14,345 bases of DNA, taken from assembly GCA_916049555.1 (NCBI GenBank), contig CAJZIB010000014.1, positions 1-14,345 of the forward strand. Reading direction: 5' to 3'. Below are positions 1-6,823 of this stretch, piece after piece; position 1 is the stretch's first letter, and the number at the start of each line of letters is the position of its first letter. The notes below the pieces were generated by a model. That model was not told the DNA's origin. It was given only the letters and a program-made list of their open reading frames with translations, and made no database searches. Source of the DNA: an uncultured Candidatus Saccharibacteria bacterium (GTDB lineage: Bacteria; Patescibacteriota; Saccharimonadia; Saccharimonadales; Saccharimonadaceae). The position numbers and the translations under genes are program-made.

Positions 1-27
1 TTTCCCTACACGACGCTCTTCCGATCT
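1..27 (+). other. Residual Illumina sequencing adapter (not genomic)
   Basis: These 27 bases match the 3' end of the Illumina TruSeq universal adapter, ending in GACGCTCTTCCGATCT. This is synthetic library sequence left at a contig end. Biological sequence starts around base 28, and any promoter elements of the first gene further upstream are lost. Confidence 0.97.
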
Positions 28-87
28 CTTATATACGGGGCATAATTTAAATTAGGGTCTTTGTCGCACATTGAGAGGAGAGAAAAC

Positions 88-1029
88 ATGAAAAAGTTGA
101 ATCGGGTGGCAGTTGTGCATGACCTGAGGTTGGCGAATATGGTGACGCATCTAGCACCACATCAGGCAGATGAAGTTTTTGTGATTGCAATACTGTCTTT
201 CTTGGGTGAAGTTAGAGTTTTAAGAACCGACGATGCGGAGACGATTGCAAATGCGACTCGATTGAGACGCGAGATTCGGATTTATGATATAAGAGATAAA
301 TATGGTTTATCGGCAAAAAAGATCTGGCGAGAAAATGGTTCGAAGATTTTGCTTAAATTTGAATGCCCAGCTGAGTGGGTGGACGAAGCGATTTTAGTTG
401 TAAAAAACGAATTGCTTTCTGAGATTCAGGATCGTTCTAAAAATGATATCATGAATAACCAATCGGATTCAGCTATAAAAAAGGTTAGTTCCGCATTTGA
501 TAAAAACAGTAAAGATACATCTATTTCGACAATGATTGACCTGTTTAATCCGAACTGGGATGAGAAACAGGATGTGGATGAAGCGTTTTTGAAGGCGGTG
601 AAGTTTGCACAAGAGATTTTGTCTAGAAAAATTAAGCGGACAGTAGCGATCTTTAAGGCGAAAACTAAAATTAGCGAGCTAATTGGGCTTTGTGAGGGGA
701 GAATCTTAGTGATGCCGGAGTTTATCGGCGGTAACTGGATTGTTAACGTTTTAAGTGACCCGAATCCGAAGGCGGCTCAGTTTTATTTTGGAGTATATCC
801 CGGTCTTTTTGGTGAGTGGATGGCGCAGGCAATCCCGCCGGCACGGGATCGGATGCGAAATAAGAAAAAACCGTTTCCGAAAGCGTGGTGGGGGCTTTCT
901 GGCCAGAAGCTGATGAAGATTACTGGAGTCGAGACTGCAATCTTCTGTCATCCTCACGGTTATATTGCTGGTGCAAAGACACGAGAGGATGCGATTCGCT
1001 TGGCCAATCTTGCGATCGGCGAGTCGTAA
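88..1029 (+). CDS. MYG1-family protein (UPF0160) with degenerate metal-binding motifs
   Basis: A 313-residue protein of the MYG1 family, DHH-like proteins that include a 3'-5' RNA exonuclease in eukaryotes. The ATG at 88 is preferred over the TTG at 61 because GAGAGGAG lies about 8 nt upstream. Family hallmarks are visible: THxxxxxADEVF near residues 20-31, LFNPNWDE near 152-159, FPKAWWGL at 263-270 and a C-terminal GYIAGAKTRE. Two catalytic elements look altered. The usual FHxDD/E metal motif reads HQADE (25-29), so the ligand His is replaced by Gln. The DVGG...DHH segment expected between residues about 55 and 75 is missing; the chain passes directly into IYDIRDKYG. It may be a non-catalytic or repurposed homologue. 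It is convergent with the Nudix gene. Family assignment is confident; loss of activity is inferred. Confidence 0.85.
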   Translation: MKKLNRVAVVHDLRLANMVTHLAPHQADEVFVIAILSFLGEVRVLRTDDAETIANATRLRREIRIYDIRDKYGLSAKKIWRENGSKILLKFECPAEWVDEAILVVKNELLSEIQDRSKNDIMNNQSDSAIKKVSSAFDKNSKDTSISTMIDLFNPNWDEKQDVDEAFLKAVKFAQEILSRKIKRTVAIFKAKTKISELIGLCEGRILVMPEFIGGNWIVNVLSDPNPKAAQFYFGVYPGLFGEWMAQAIPPARDRMRNKKKPFPKAWWGLSGQKLMKITGVETAIFCHPHGYIAGAKTREDAIRLANLAIGES

Positions 1030-1074
1030 GGGCAGTTGACTTAATGCGCTTAACCTTGTGGTTTTCTTTTCTTA

Positions 1075-1106
1075 TAGCTGGAGCTAGTCTCCAGCTATTT
1101 TTTATT
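1075..1106 (+). terminator. Rho-independent terminator of the MYG1-like gene
   Basis: A 9-bp perfect stem (TAGCTGGAG 1075-1083 with CTCCAGCTA 1089-1097, 5-nt loop) is followed by a T-run. Bases 1098-1154 continue as almost pure T with scattered A and C up to the stop codon of the opposing Nudix gene. On the minus strand the same hairpin is not followed by a T-tract, so it serves the plus strand only. Confidence 0.85.
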
Positions 1107-1154
1107 TTTACTATTTTTAATTTTTATTATTTTAATTTATTACTATTTTTATTT

Positions 1155-1697
1155 TTAGAGCTTTGAAGTCTGCTGGAGATCTATTGAATCCCGGACCAGT
1201 TCAAGAACGCGGCGTTCGCGGTCGACAATTCCCTGGTCGAAAGGACCAAGGTTGATATTTGGATCTGAATTGGCGGCGATTGCCTCGTCGAGTGTAATAA
1301 ATTTAAGAATAAAATCAGCTGCTTTTTCAGAATCGTCGAGATGTTGCTCCTGAATTTCACCAGTGGTCTGACAAAGATAATAGTAATTTTCTTGGATAAG
1401 AATAGTATCTTTAAATTTGCCACTACCCTGAATTCTTAAGACTTCACCAAATTCTTGAACGGATTCTGGGATGAGAGTCATGCCAGTCTCTTCGTTGATT
1501 TCGCGAGCGAGAGCGGTGAGGTGATCTTCACCTGGTTCGATGCCGCCGCCCGGGAATTTATAAATGTGGAATTTCTGACTATAAATTAAGGCGATTTCAT
1601 GGTTTTTGTTAAGAATAATACCACGCACGGATGGGCGATAGAATTTCTTCCAGGCTGGATCATAATCTTTGGAGTCGATCGTAAAAAGCTGCTTCAT
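1155..1697 (-). CDS. Nudix hydrolase
   Basis: A 180-residue protein with a complete Nudix box (GX5EX7REUXEEXGU) at residues 51-73: G51, E57, R65, E66, E69, E70, G72. The REINEE core binds divalent metal, and Nudix enzymes cleave nucleoside diphosphates linked to another moiety. The substrate cannot be told from sequence. The N-terminal strands (VRGIILNKNHEIALIYS, then FPGGG) are typical of the fold. No Shine-Dalgarno precedes the ATG. An extended -10 box ends 6 nt before it, so the mRNA is probably leaderless. The gene lies just downstream of the terminator of the preceding minus-strand gene, so it is probably transcribed on its own. No terminator is seen at its 3' end. Confidence 0.92.
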   Translation of the reverse strand: MKQLFTIDSKDYDPAWKKFYRPSVRGIILNKNHEIALIYSQKFHIYKFPGGGIEPGEDHLTALAREINEETGMTLIPESVQEFGEVLRIQGSGKFKDTILIQENYYYLCQTTGEIQEQHLDDSEKAADFILKFITLDEAIAANSDPNINLGPFDQGIVDRERRVLELVRDSIDLQQTSKL

Positions 1698-1703
1698 GGC
1701 ATA

Positions 1704-1712
1704 AGTTTAACA
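1704..1712 (-). promoter_or_regulatory. Extended -10 promoter for the Nudix gene, probably leaderless
   Basis: On the minus strand TGT-TAAACT is followed by six bases and then the ATG, which puts the predicted +1 at or next to the start codon. No good -35 exists because the upstream bases form a terminator hairpin. Confidence 0.4.
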
Positions 1713-1738
1713 TAAAAATCCCGCCAGCTGGGGCGGGA
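1713..1738 (-). terminator. Terminator of the 118-residue gene
   Basis: On the minus strand TCCCGCC pairs with GGCGGGA (7-bp GC-rich stem, 6-nt loop) and is followed by TTTTT. It lies 8 nt past the stop codon of the gene at 1746-2102. Confidence 0.85.
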
Positions 1739-1745
1739 CATGGGA

Positions 1746-2102
1746 TTACCGTTTGACTTTTTGGGGCTTCTGGCCTTTCTTGGCAATGCTTAAGACAATG
1801 ATGATGTTTTCGATAGTGTCTTTGACGAGAGAAGTCTTAAATTTCGGGTGTCTCGGGTTGATGTGAAGCTCAATAAAGCCATCCTCGGCCTTGTTTAGAC
1901 ACATGCAGCCATTTGAACAAGCCCCCACCAATCTAGCATAATTTGCCCTTTCTTTTTTGTCGGAAATCCTAATGTGCTTATTGGACTTTAGTTTGAGAAT
2001 TCGAACCTCATCTTCGATAATTTGATGAGTAATCTCGAGATCCTCTTGATTGAACATTGCGTTCGTTTCTTCAAGATAGCGAATGAGCTTCTTGGTTGAC
2101 AT
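1746..2102 (-). CDS. Hypothetical protein, 118 residues, with a CSNGCMC cysteine cluster
   Basis: I do not recognise this protein. It has a charged helical N-terminus (about 1-55), a cysteine cluster C62-x3-C66-x-C68, two histidines (H80, H85) in ELHINPRHP, and a lysine-rich tail. Cys and His together could bind a metal, but the spacing matches no standard zinc finger I know. The start is well supported: AAAAAGGGGG lies 4 nt upstream of the ATG. The gene has its own sigma-70-type promoter, overlapping the divergent promoter of the coiled-coil gene at 2259, and its own terminator, so it is monocistronic. The GGGGG in its ribosome-binding site recurs across the window. Confidence 0.8.
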   Translation of the reverse strand: MSTKKLIRYLEETNAMFNQEDLEITHQIIEDEVRILKLKSNKHIRISDKKERANYARLVGACSNGCMCLNKAEDGFIELHINPRHPKFKTSLVKDTIENIIIVLSIAKKGQKPQKVKR

Positions 2103-2143
2103 AATACCCCCTTTTTATGTTTGGTCTCCAATATGTTAGATTT

Positions 2144-2172
2144 ATTGTAGCACAGGGGTGGCGAGTTGTAAA
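2144..2172 (-). promoter_or_regulatory. Promoter of the 118-residue gene
   Basis: Minus-strand TTTACA (2172-2167), 17-bp spacer, TACAAT (2149-2144). The predicted +1 is near 2137, giving a leader of about 35 nt. Confidence 0.8.
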
Positions 2173-2194
2173 ATATTATATTTTATGGTATAAT
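2166..2194 (+). promoter_or_regulatory. Divergent promoter of the coiled-coil gene
   Basis: TTGTAA (2166-2171), 17-bp spacer, TATAAT (2189-2194) with an extended TGG just before the -10. Its -35 overlaps that of the minus-strand promoter by five bases, so the two should compete for polymerase. Confidence 0.85.
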
Positions 2195-2203
2195 AGTAGT
2201 TAT

Positions 2204-2219
2204 GCTGGAATAGGCCAGC
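2204..2219 (+). promoter_or_regulatory. 5'-terminal stem-loop of the mRNA
   Basis: GCTGG and CCAGC form a 5-bp stem with a 6-nt loop, beginning about +4 relative to the predicted start near 2201. Similar hairpins occur at the predicted 5' ends of several other transcripts here. Confidence 0.5.
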
Positions 2220-2258
2220 AGATGACGTTCTTTATCAATTTGGAAAGGTAGGACAGTG

Positions 2259-3299
2259 ATGGGACGAATCTCGAAACTTGATGCAATGAAGTCAGAAATT
2301 GATACGATGCAGGTAAGATGTGACAAATTGAAGGTTCGTAAGAGTGATCTGAACCGAAGCAAGAAGACTTTATGGTACGAGCGCAAGGAGGCGCAGATAA
2401 ATGTACGGATTTGTGAATCGGCATTAAAGTCAGTTCGTGAAGACTATGATGATGCAGTTCTGAGAATGAATCGTGAAAAGAAATTTTATGATGAAATCAT
2501 CCTCGAGTCTGAGGAAGTTTTGCGTAGATTTGAGGAAATTAAATCAGCTTGCGCAGAACGCCAGAAAGAGTTAACCGAAAAAGTCAACGAAGAAACTCAA
2601 ATGATGGAAGATTGCTTTCAGAAGGCCAGGGCCTTGAAGTCTGCCGGTGAAGATCCTTTCGATGATTTCGAAGGGGGCGAAGACGGTGAAGACGGAGATT
2701 CTGAAGCGCCTAGTCACAGTGAAAATGAATTAACCGCGCGGGAATATTTTAAGCAGGCTTATAATTGTCGGTACAATATCAACGACTATAAGCGTGAAAT
2801 GCGGCGAATTTCTCAAGAACTCTCTGATGCGGAAGCTAGCAAGAGAGAGCGTATGCCGCGAGTGGGGACTTTTGATTACTCACTGGCGTGCGGACTGGTT
2901 GAGTCGACGGAAAAACAGATGAAAGTCATGGAAGAGAGCTTGCGGAAGGCGCAGGCCAAAGAGCAGGAAGCTGACGCAAATTACAGAGAAGCCGTGTCGG
3001 ATTTTAAGAAGTGCGATGACGAATTAGGACAGCTCTATAAGGACCTAAGTGAAAAGCGAGAGCTTCTGTACACGGAGAGAAAGAAAGACGCGCTGAAGAA
3101 AGCTGGAATGAGCTTGAAGCTTTTGAAAGAGGTGAAGGTCTCCATCAAGCCGGATGGTGTCACGCATATTTATTATGGCGGACAGGAGTGCAGCGACGGT
3201 CAGGACCACGGACATATCATAATTGACGAATATGGCCAGAAAATTTATGACCGGAAGCCGACGGAACCGAACGGAAGCTATACTCTGGCTAAGGCATGA
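2259..3299 (+). CDS. Coiled-coil protein with acidic linker and small C-terminal strand-rich domain
   Basis: A 346-residue cytoplasmic-looking protein with no signal peptide or membrane segment. Residues about 8-128 are heptad-like charged helix. An acidic linker (DDFEGGEDGEDGDSE, 135-149) follows, then a second long helical region (about 158-292). The C-terminal 50 residues (VTHIYYGG...DHGHIIIDEYGQKIYDRKP) look like beta strands with a G-H-G motif. I cannot name the family. In GTGATG the ATG at 2259 is chosen over the GTG at 2256; GGAAAGG lies 11 nt upstream. It has its own promoter and a strong terminator. The next two genes are also helix-rich, so the three may form a structural group; that is inference. 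Confidence 0.85.
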   Translation: MGRISKLDAMKSEIDTMQVRCDKLKVRKSDLNRSKKTLWYERKEAQINVRICESALKSVREDYDDAVLRMNREKKFYDEIILESEEVLRRFEEIKSACAERQKELTEKVNEETQMMEDCFQKARALKSAGEDPFDDFEGGEDGEDGDSEAPSHSENELTAREYFKQAYNCRYNINDYKREMRRISQELSDAEASKRERMPRVGTFDYSLACGLVESTEKQMKVMEESLRKAQAKEQEADANYREAVSDFKKCDDELGQLYKDLSEKRELLYTERKKDALKKAGMSLKLLKEVKVSIKPDGVTHIYYGGQECSDGQDHGHIIIDEYGQKIYDRKPTEPNGSYTLAKA

Positions 3300-3329
3300 T
3301 TTTGTAACTCATTGTATATCTTTTCAACT

Positions 3330-3359
3330 AACACTGGGATGAACTTCCCAGTGTTTTTT
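3330..3359 (+). terminator. Rho-independent terminator of the coiled-coil gene
   Basis: A 10-bp perfect stem AACACTGGGA / TCCCAGTGTT with a 6-nt loop, followed by six T. Confidence 0.92.
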
Positions 3360-3360
3360 A

Positions 3361-3389
3361 TTGCCAAAACGCTTATTTTATGGTATAAT
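3361..3389 (+). promoter_or_regulatory. Promoter of the 3452-4998 operon
   Basis: TTGCCA (3361-3366), 17-bp spacer, TATAAT (3384-3389) with extended TGG. It starts two bases after the preceding terminator's T-run. The 13-base stretch TTTTATGGTATAA is identical to that around the promoter at 2194. Confidence 0.85.
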
Positions 3390-3451
3390 ATATATGTTGA
3401 CTAGGCTTTTTGCCGTGGATGTACATTTACACTTTGAAAGGTTGGTACGAG

Positions 3452-4336
3452 ATGAACAGAACCTATGAACTATTGAGACAGGAACATCAGTTGTTTTTGC
3501 GCACTGTTGAGGCTTTGGATTGCTATAAGCAGGCATATCAGACTTTTGAGCGGTCGGAACGGATCACTCGCGTGATGTCTTTATGGAGCTTGACGCTTCA
3601 GGAGCGCATGGATATGAAGTATTTTGAGCGTCAGTATGCTTACATGGCACGTGATGAGGCGCAGAGGCAGATTGATCTGTTTCGTTTTGCAAATGATCTT
3701 TGTATTCGAGATATTCTAGAGGAGATTATCATTTGTGAAGAGAAAATAGGCATCCTTTTTCCGGAATCCAATACTTTGCAACATGCATATTGGGCCAAGA
3801 AGGAAAGAAAAAAGAAGGCGCAGCTAAAGTCTAAATATAGGATTTTGTCGAGTTTTAGAGATGAATCCTCAATTGCTGGCTTTGGGTCTCTGGATGAAAT
3901 CTCGGACACTGAATTGGCATCGAAAGAAGCTTTAGAAAGTGATACGAGCCAAGATTCTAGGAAAACTCAGATCGAGCCGTATTTGTCGAAGTCGTTTACT
4001 GGTTGTATTTACAGAGATCGCAAGAAAAATGCGATTTTAGCGAAACAGAGACACGCCACATTGTATCACGATGTGATGAAAGATCTGACTCCAGCAAAAA
4101 CTCGAAGAATCGAGAGGCAGTTTATCCAGATCGAGAAGCTTTATAAGAAGTCGAGTAGACGAGCAGCAGCCGCGATACGCGGTTACTATAAATATAAGAG
4201 TCTCGTGTATGAAGCTTTTGTGAAGTTTTTTACTCTGTATTTGCAGCATAAGTCCGTCAGTCAGGAACTTGATCGTTTGTTGACGACACAAGAATATCAG
4301 ATGGCAGCGCAACAATATTTGCGGTTGTATTTTTGA
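3452..4336 (+). CDS. Helix-rich hypothetical protein, 294 residues
   Basis: I do not recognise this protein. It is almost entirely charged helix, rich in Arg, Lys, Gln and Tyr, without signal peptide or clear membrane segment. A Ser/Asp/Glu-rich segment (about 133-175, e.g. DESSIAGFGSLDEISDTE) divides an N-terminal helical half from a very basic C-terminal half (KTRRIERQ, KKSSRRAAAAIRGYYKYK). The basic half could contact nucleic acid, but no known motif is seen. The ATG at 3452 follows GAAAGG by 10 nt; in-frame upstream codons have no ribosome site. It is the first gene of an operon with the gene at 4351, 14 nt downstream. Confidence 0.82.
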   Translation: MNRTYELLRQEHQLFLRTVEALDCYKQAYQTFERSERITRVMSLWSLTLQERMDMKYFERQYAYMARDEAQRQIDLFRFANDLCIRDILEEIIICEEKIGILFPESNTLQHAYWAKKERKKKAQLKSKYRILSSFRDESSIAGFGSLDEISDTELASKEALESDTSQDSRKTQIEPYLSKSFTGCIYRDRKKNAILAKQRHATLYHDVMKDLTPAKTRRIERQFIQIEKLYKKSSRRAAAAIRGYYKYKSLVYEAFVKFFTLYLQHKSVSQELDRLLTTQEYQMAAQQYLRLYF

Positions 4337-4350
4337 AAGGGGGCAGAATT

Positions 4351-4998
4351 ATGAAGCAAAAATGGGAAGCTTGCCAGCAGGACGAGAAGAAGGCATTTAC
4401 GGCCAAGCAGGCAGCTTATGTAAAATACGTGGAAGCGCGGGATCTGGTTAATCAGAAAGATGCCGAGCTGAAGAAAATTAAACAGGATATTCAGCGCCTC
4501 AATTACGACGTTAAAGTCGCAAAGGCCGGAGATAAAATCGAGGTTGATGGTATCTGGGATGAGACTCAGCGTAAACGCGATAAAATGTATTCCGAGATTC
4601 ATGACATGCTGAAGAAGCGTAAAAATATCGAGGAAAAGATCAAAAAGAATCAGAAGAAAGAGCATGAGAAGCGCAAGCGTGGCAGAATCTCCCAGGCGGA
4701 TGAATATGCTGTTGAAGTACAGAAATTGGAGATTAGTCGTGATGAATTGACGGTACTGATTGATCCAAAAATAGCAGAGCGCAATCAGTTATTCGTTGAT
4801 ACAAAGAAACAGACTGCAGATGGTGGTCCGACGCTGAAGAAAGCAGTTGCCGCATTGGAGGCAGCAAAGGCCCAGGCTGCGGAATTGAGTCAGGAGCTTA
4901 ATGGGCTTCGAGAGAAGCGTAATGCTTTTCATGATGAATTCGAGAGACTGCGGAAAGTTTATGAAGAGATCAAGAGCAGATATACCTGGCCAACCTGA
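4351..4998 (+). CDS. Coiled-coil protein, 215 residues
   Basis: A charged protein that looks coiled-coil through most of its length: two helical arms (about 1-60 and 72-135) around a short break at GDKIEVDGIWDE, a lysine-rich patch near 100-113 (KKNQKKEHEKRKRGR), then a third helical arm to the end. No signal peptide, membrane segment or enzymatic motif. GAAAGGGGG lies 7 nt before the ATG and overlaps the stop codon of the upstream gene, so the two are translated from one mRNA and may act together. The internal start at 4351 is preferred to the TTG at 4333 because of this site. Function unknown; a scaffold or structural role is a guess from composition. Confidence 0.83.
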   Translation: MKQKWEACQQDEKKAFTAKQAAYVKYVEARDLVNQKDAELKKIKQDIQRLNYDVKVAKAGDKIEVDGIWDETQRKRDKMYSEIHDMLKKRKNIEEKIKKNQKKEHEKRKRGRISQADEYAVEVQKLEISRDELTVLIDPKIAERNQLFVDTKKQTADGGPTLKKAVAALEAAKAQAAELSQELNGLREKRNAFHDEFERLRKVYEEIKSRYTWPT

Positions 4999-5004
4999 AA
5001 AAGT

Positions 5005-5032
5005 AAAAGCCGACATTGCTGTCGGCTTTTTT
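5005..5032. terminator. Bidirectional terminator between convergent operons
   Basis: An 11-bp perfect stem AAAAGCCGACA / TGTCGGCTTTT with a TTGC loop. T-runs follow on the plus strand, and TTTTACTTTTT on the minus strand, so it can end both the 3452-4998 operon and the minus-strand operon that ends at 5054. Confidence 0.9.
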
Positions 5033-5053
5033 AATGGAGATGATGAGTTTGAA

Positions 5054-5527
5054 TTAAAGATAGATAGAATCTTTGAATTCAGGCTCGAGATAGAAACCAG
5101 GCTCAGGATTGAGCGTGCTGAGTTTTCTGTAGGCGGCGATCATGGAACGGAAGCGGGCGGATACTGAATTTGAATAGACGTAATATAATTTCCCGTCCTT
5201 CGTCTCAACTTCGAGCAAGTTGTCGAAGTAGCTATTGTAGCTGCTGCGCTTGATGACGCGAATCTTGGTGACCATTTCCTTTGAGGTGTGCGGTGTTTCA
5301 GAGGTACTGTGTTCGTCTCTGGTGAACCATCCAAGATAACAATCACCATTCAGGGTGATCATGTTCCTCTCGTCATCGTACCAGAAATCCGCAAACTGCT
5401 GTGCGACTCTCGATCGATTGGCGGTCTTGTCGTTCTGGTTGCTTTTTAGGAAGAGTAGGCACCAACGCTTTTTCGTGTTGGCCTCTCTGATCTGTTCAGT
5501 TCTCCCCATTTTTTTGAAATCCTTCAT
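5054..5527 (-). CDS. Small paralogous-family protein (W-box plus PH-like), member 1
   Basis: A 157-residue protein, third gene of the operon 6624-5054, 31 nt after its neighbour. The ATG at 5527 follows AAGGAGGGGG by 3 nt; the open frame continues upstream but overlaps the previous gene and lacks a ribosome site. Shared family signatures: RWCLLF (21-26), a helix ending FADFW (45-49), GDCYLG (61-66), KIRVIKR (88-94), a TxDGKLYYVY strand (109-118) and a terminal helix with FRSMI (126-130). The strand pattern followed by a C-terminal helix resembles PH/GRAM-type domains, which often bind lipids or peptides; that is structural inference, not a match. Function unknown. Confidence 0.83.
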   Translation of the reverse strand: MKDFKKMGRTEQIREANTKKRWCLLFLKSNQNDKTANRSRVAQQFADFWYDDERNMITLNGDCYLGWFTRDEHSTSETPHTSKEMVTKIRVIKRSSYNSYFDNLLEVETKDGKLYYVYSNSVSARFRSMIAAYRKLSTLNPEPGFYLEPEFKDSIYL

Positions 5528-5558
5528 TCTCCCCCTCCTTGGGTGTGGTTGATCCATC

Positions 5559-6062
5559 TTAGATATAGACCGGTCTCTGATGCTTACTGGAAAGATAATA
5601 GTACCTTTCTTTGTTAAGCTCGCTGCATGCCAGGGTGTCTTCAATCATCTGTCGCATACCAGCAGTGCACTGATTCTTACTGATGTAGTATTCATCACCC
5701 TGGCTGTCAATAAGACAAAAGAGATCCGCTTCGGTTTTTCCGCGTTCGTTGTGTTTGACGCGTTTGATCAGCTTCAAGGGTGCAGAGGTGTGCTCAGCTC
5801 CCATGACCCCGATAGTTGCGGCGAGAGTTGAAGTGCCATTAATGACACATCTGCCACAAATTGGCAGACCTTTTTTCTGTTCCTCCCGCTTTTTCTGATT
5901 TTTTCTTTCACCCTTCTCATTCTTCCAGAAGTCGGCGATACCTAACATAACTTCTAGGCGTGTGCCGGGATGCTCTTTCTCTGTTTTGTTAAAAAAGAGC
6001 AGAGTCCATCTTTCGAGACGGATTTTACGGCAACGCCGAACTTTCTGTGTGATGCTTTCCAT
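5559..6062 (-). CDS. Small paralogous-family protein, member 2
   Basis: A 167-residue protein, closest to the next gene upstream. The two share M-E-S starts, LExW (17-19), HPGTRL (31-36), a helix ending FW (45-46), a C-x-I/I-x-G strand, I-x-RV, GKTEA-x-LF (108-115), DS-x-G (119-122) and YY (125-126). A lysine-rich insert (about 47-64) separates the N-terminal helix from the strand-rich part. The ribosome site AAGGAGGGGG lies in a module nearly identical to those of both operon neighbours. The gene is in an operon between 6121-6624 and 5054-5527. A weak hairpin at 6097-6114 may reduce transcription into it. No catalytic motif is visible. Confidence 0.85.
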   Translation of the reverse strand: MESITQKVRRCRKIRLERWTLLFFNKTEKEHPGTRLEVMLGIADFWKNEKGERKNQKKREEQKKGLPICGRCVINGTSTLAATIGVMGAEHTSAPLKLIKRVKHNERGKTEADLFCLIDSQGDEYYISKNQCTAGMRQMIEDTLACSELNKERYYYLSSKHQRPVYI

Positions 6063-6096
6063 GGTTCCCCCTCCTTGGGCGTGGAAAAAGAGATAC

Positions 6097-6114
6097 CCCC
6101 AGCAAGCGCTGGGG
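6097..6114 (-). terminator. Intra-operon hairpin, possible partial terminator
   Basis: Minus-strand CCCCAGC / GCTGGGG with a 4-nt loop, followed by GTATCTCTTTTT. The T-run starts several bases late, so termination is probably partial. It lies between two operon members just ahead of the ribosome-binding module of the second. Confidence 0.5.
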
Positions 6115-6120
6115 CCTGGT

Positions 6121-6624
6121 TTACAGGTACTGATCAGCGTTAGTGTCGCTTCTGATTTCTTTCGGAAGGTAATAGTGCTTGAAACTACTAAGCTTGCGCG
6201 CCTTGGCGTCTAAAAGCAGCCGAGACATATCCGGCAAGCACTGATCCCCGTGGACGTAATAACTGTTTCCATGCGAATCTGTGAAGCGGAAAAGGTTGGC
6301 TTCGGTTTTTCCGCACTCATTCTTGTCGACGCGCTCGATAGACTTCAGAATACCGGACGTATTCTTGCCGCCATTTTGCATGAAGGCAAATCTGTCTTCA
6401 AATCCGTAAATAGGACTGAATGCAGCCTTACCATAGATGCGGCATTCCCCCCTGATGCTCATCGACTTCGGCGCCTTCTTGTCATACCAGAAACCTGCGA
6501 TTTCTCGCATAACATCCAGACGAGTGCCAGGATGTTTACGCTCAACTTTGGCGTAAAATAACAGAATCCATCCCTCAAGACGGACTTTGCGACGACGCTG
6601 AGTTCCCTGTGTAGCACTTTCCAT
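6121..6624 (-). CDS. Small paralogous-family protein, member 3 (first gene of operon)
   Basis: A 167-residue paralogue of the next downstream gene, aligning over its length: GWILLF (18-23), HPGTRL (31-36), IAGFW (42-46), CRIYG (61-65), IERV (96-99), GKTEANLF (105-112), DSHG (116-119), YYV (122-124) and a conserved Cys near 129. Some identity survives at DNA level (a shared 16-base GCTTCGGTTTTTCCGC run), so the duplication is fairly recent relative to the other members. AAGGAGGGGG precedes the ATG. The promoter is at 6763-6790 and the leader is about 130 nt. Function unknown; the strand-rich half resembles a PH-like fold only by pattern. Confidence 0.86.
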   Translation of the reverse strand: MESATQGTQRRRKVRLEGWILLFYAKVERKHPGTRLDVMREIAGFWYDKKAPKSMSIRGECRIYGKAAFSPIYGFEDRFAFMQNGGKNTSGILKSIERVDKNECGKTEANLFRFTDSHGNSYYVHGDQCLPDMSRLLLDAKARKLSSFKHYYLPKEIRSDTNADQYL

Positions 6625-6756
6625 GATTCCCCCTCCTTGGGTGTGGAAGCTTAGCTTCCGTGGTTGAAAACCCTAGTTGAAAACTCCTACAAGTTACACT
6701 GAAAATAAACTAATCATCTCCTTTCAAGGTGCATTTTGTCTTTTAAAAAACAAGAC
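6625..6756 (-). promoter_or_regulatory. Long structured 5' leader with conserved TGCACCTT-GAAAGGAG element
   Basis: The leader starts at the predicted +1 with a stem-loop (GTCTT/AAGAC, 6756-6738). It then carries TGCACCTTGAAAGGAG (6733-6718), where CCTT can pair with AAGG, about 90 nt before the true start. A seven-codon ORF (MISLFSV) begins directly after GGAG, with no spacing, so its translation is doubtful. The leader ends in the shared module CCAAGGAGGGGGAATC before the ATG. Confidence 0.45.
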
Positions 6757-6762
6757 TGGTCT

Positions 6763-6790
6763 ATTATACCATAAAAGTTAATGTTGTCAA
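6763..6790 (-). promoter_or_regulatory. Promoter of the 6624-5054 operon
   Basis: Minus-strand TTGACA (6790-6785), 16-bp spacer, TATAAT (6768-6763), extended by TGG. Its -35 abuts the terminator of the neighbouring gene. Confidence 0.88.
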
Positions 6791-6816
6791 AAGAAAACCC
6801 CGACGAGTGCCGGGGT
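6791..6816 (-). terminator. Terminator of the 127-residue gene
   Basis: Minus-strand ACCCCG / CGGGGT with an 8-nt loop, followed by TTTCTTTT. It lies 8 nt past the stop codon at 6824. Confidence 0.75.
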
Positions 6817-6823
6817 AAAATAG

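Noticed and set aside
5528..5644. Longer start for the 157-residue protein
   Set aside because: It overlaps the preceding gene and its ribosome module; the ATG at 5527 has an ideal SD.
6694..6717. Seven-codon leader peptide MISLFSV in the leader of the 6624-5054 operon
   Set aside because: GGAG touches the ATG with no spacing, and the equivalent sites in sister leaders have no start codon. Kept only as part of the leader description.
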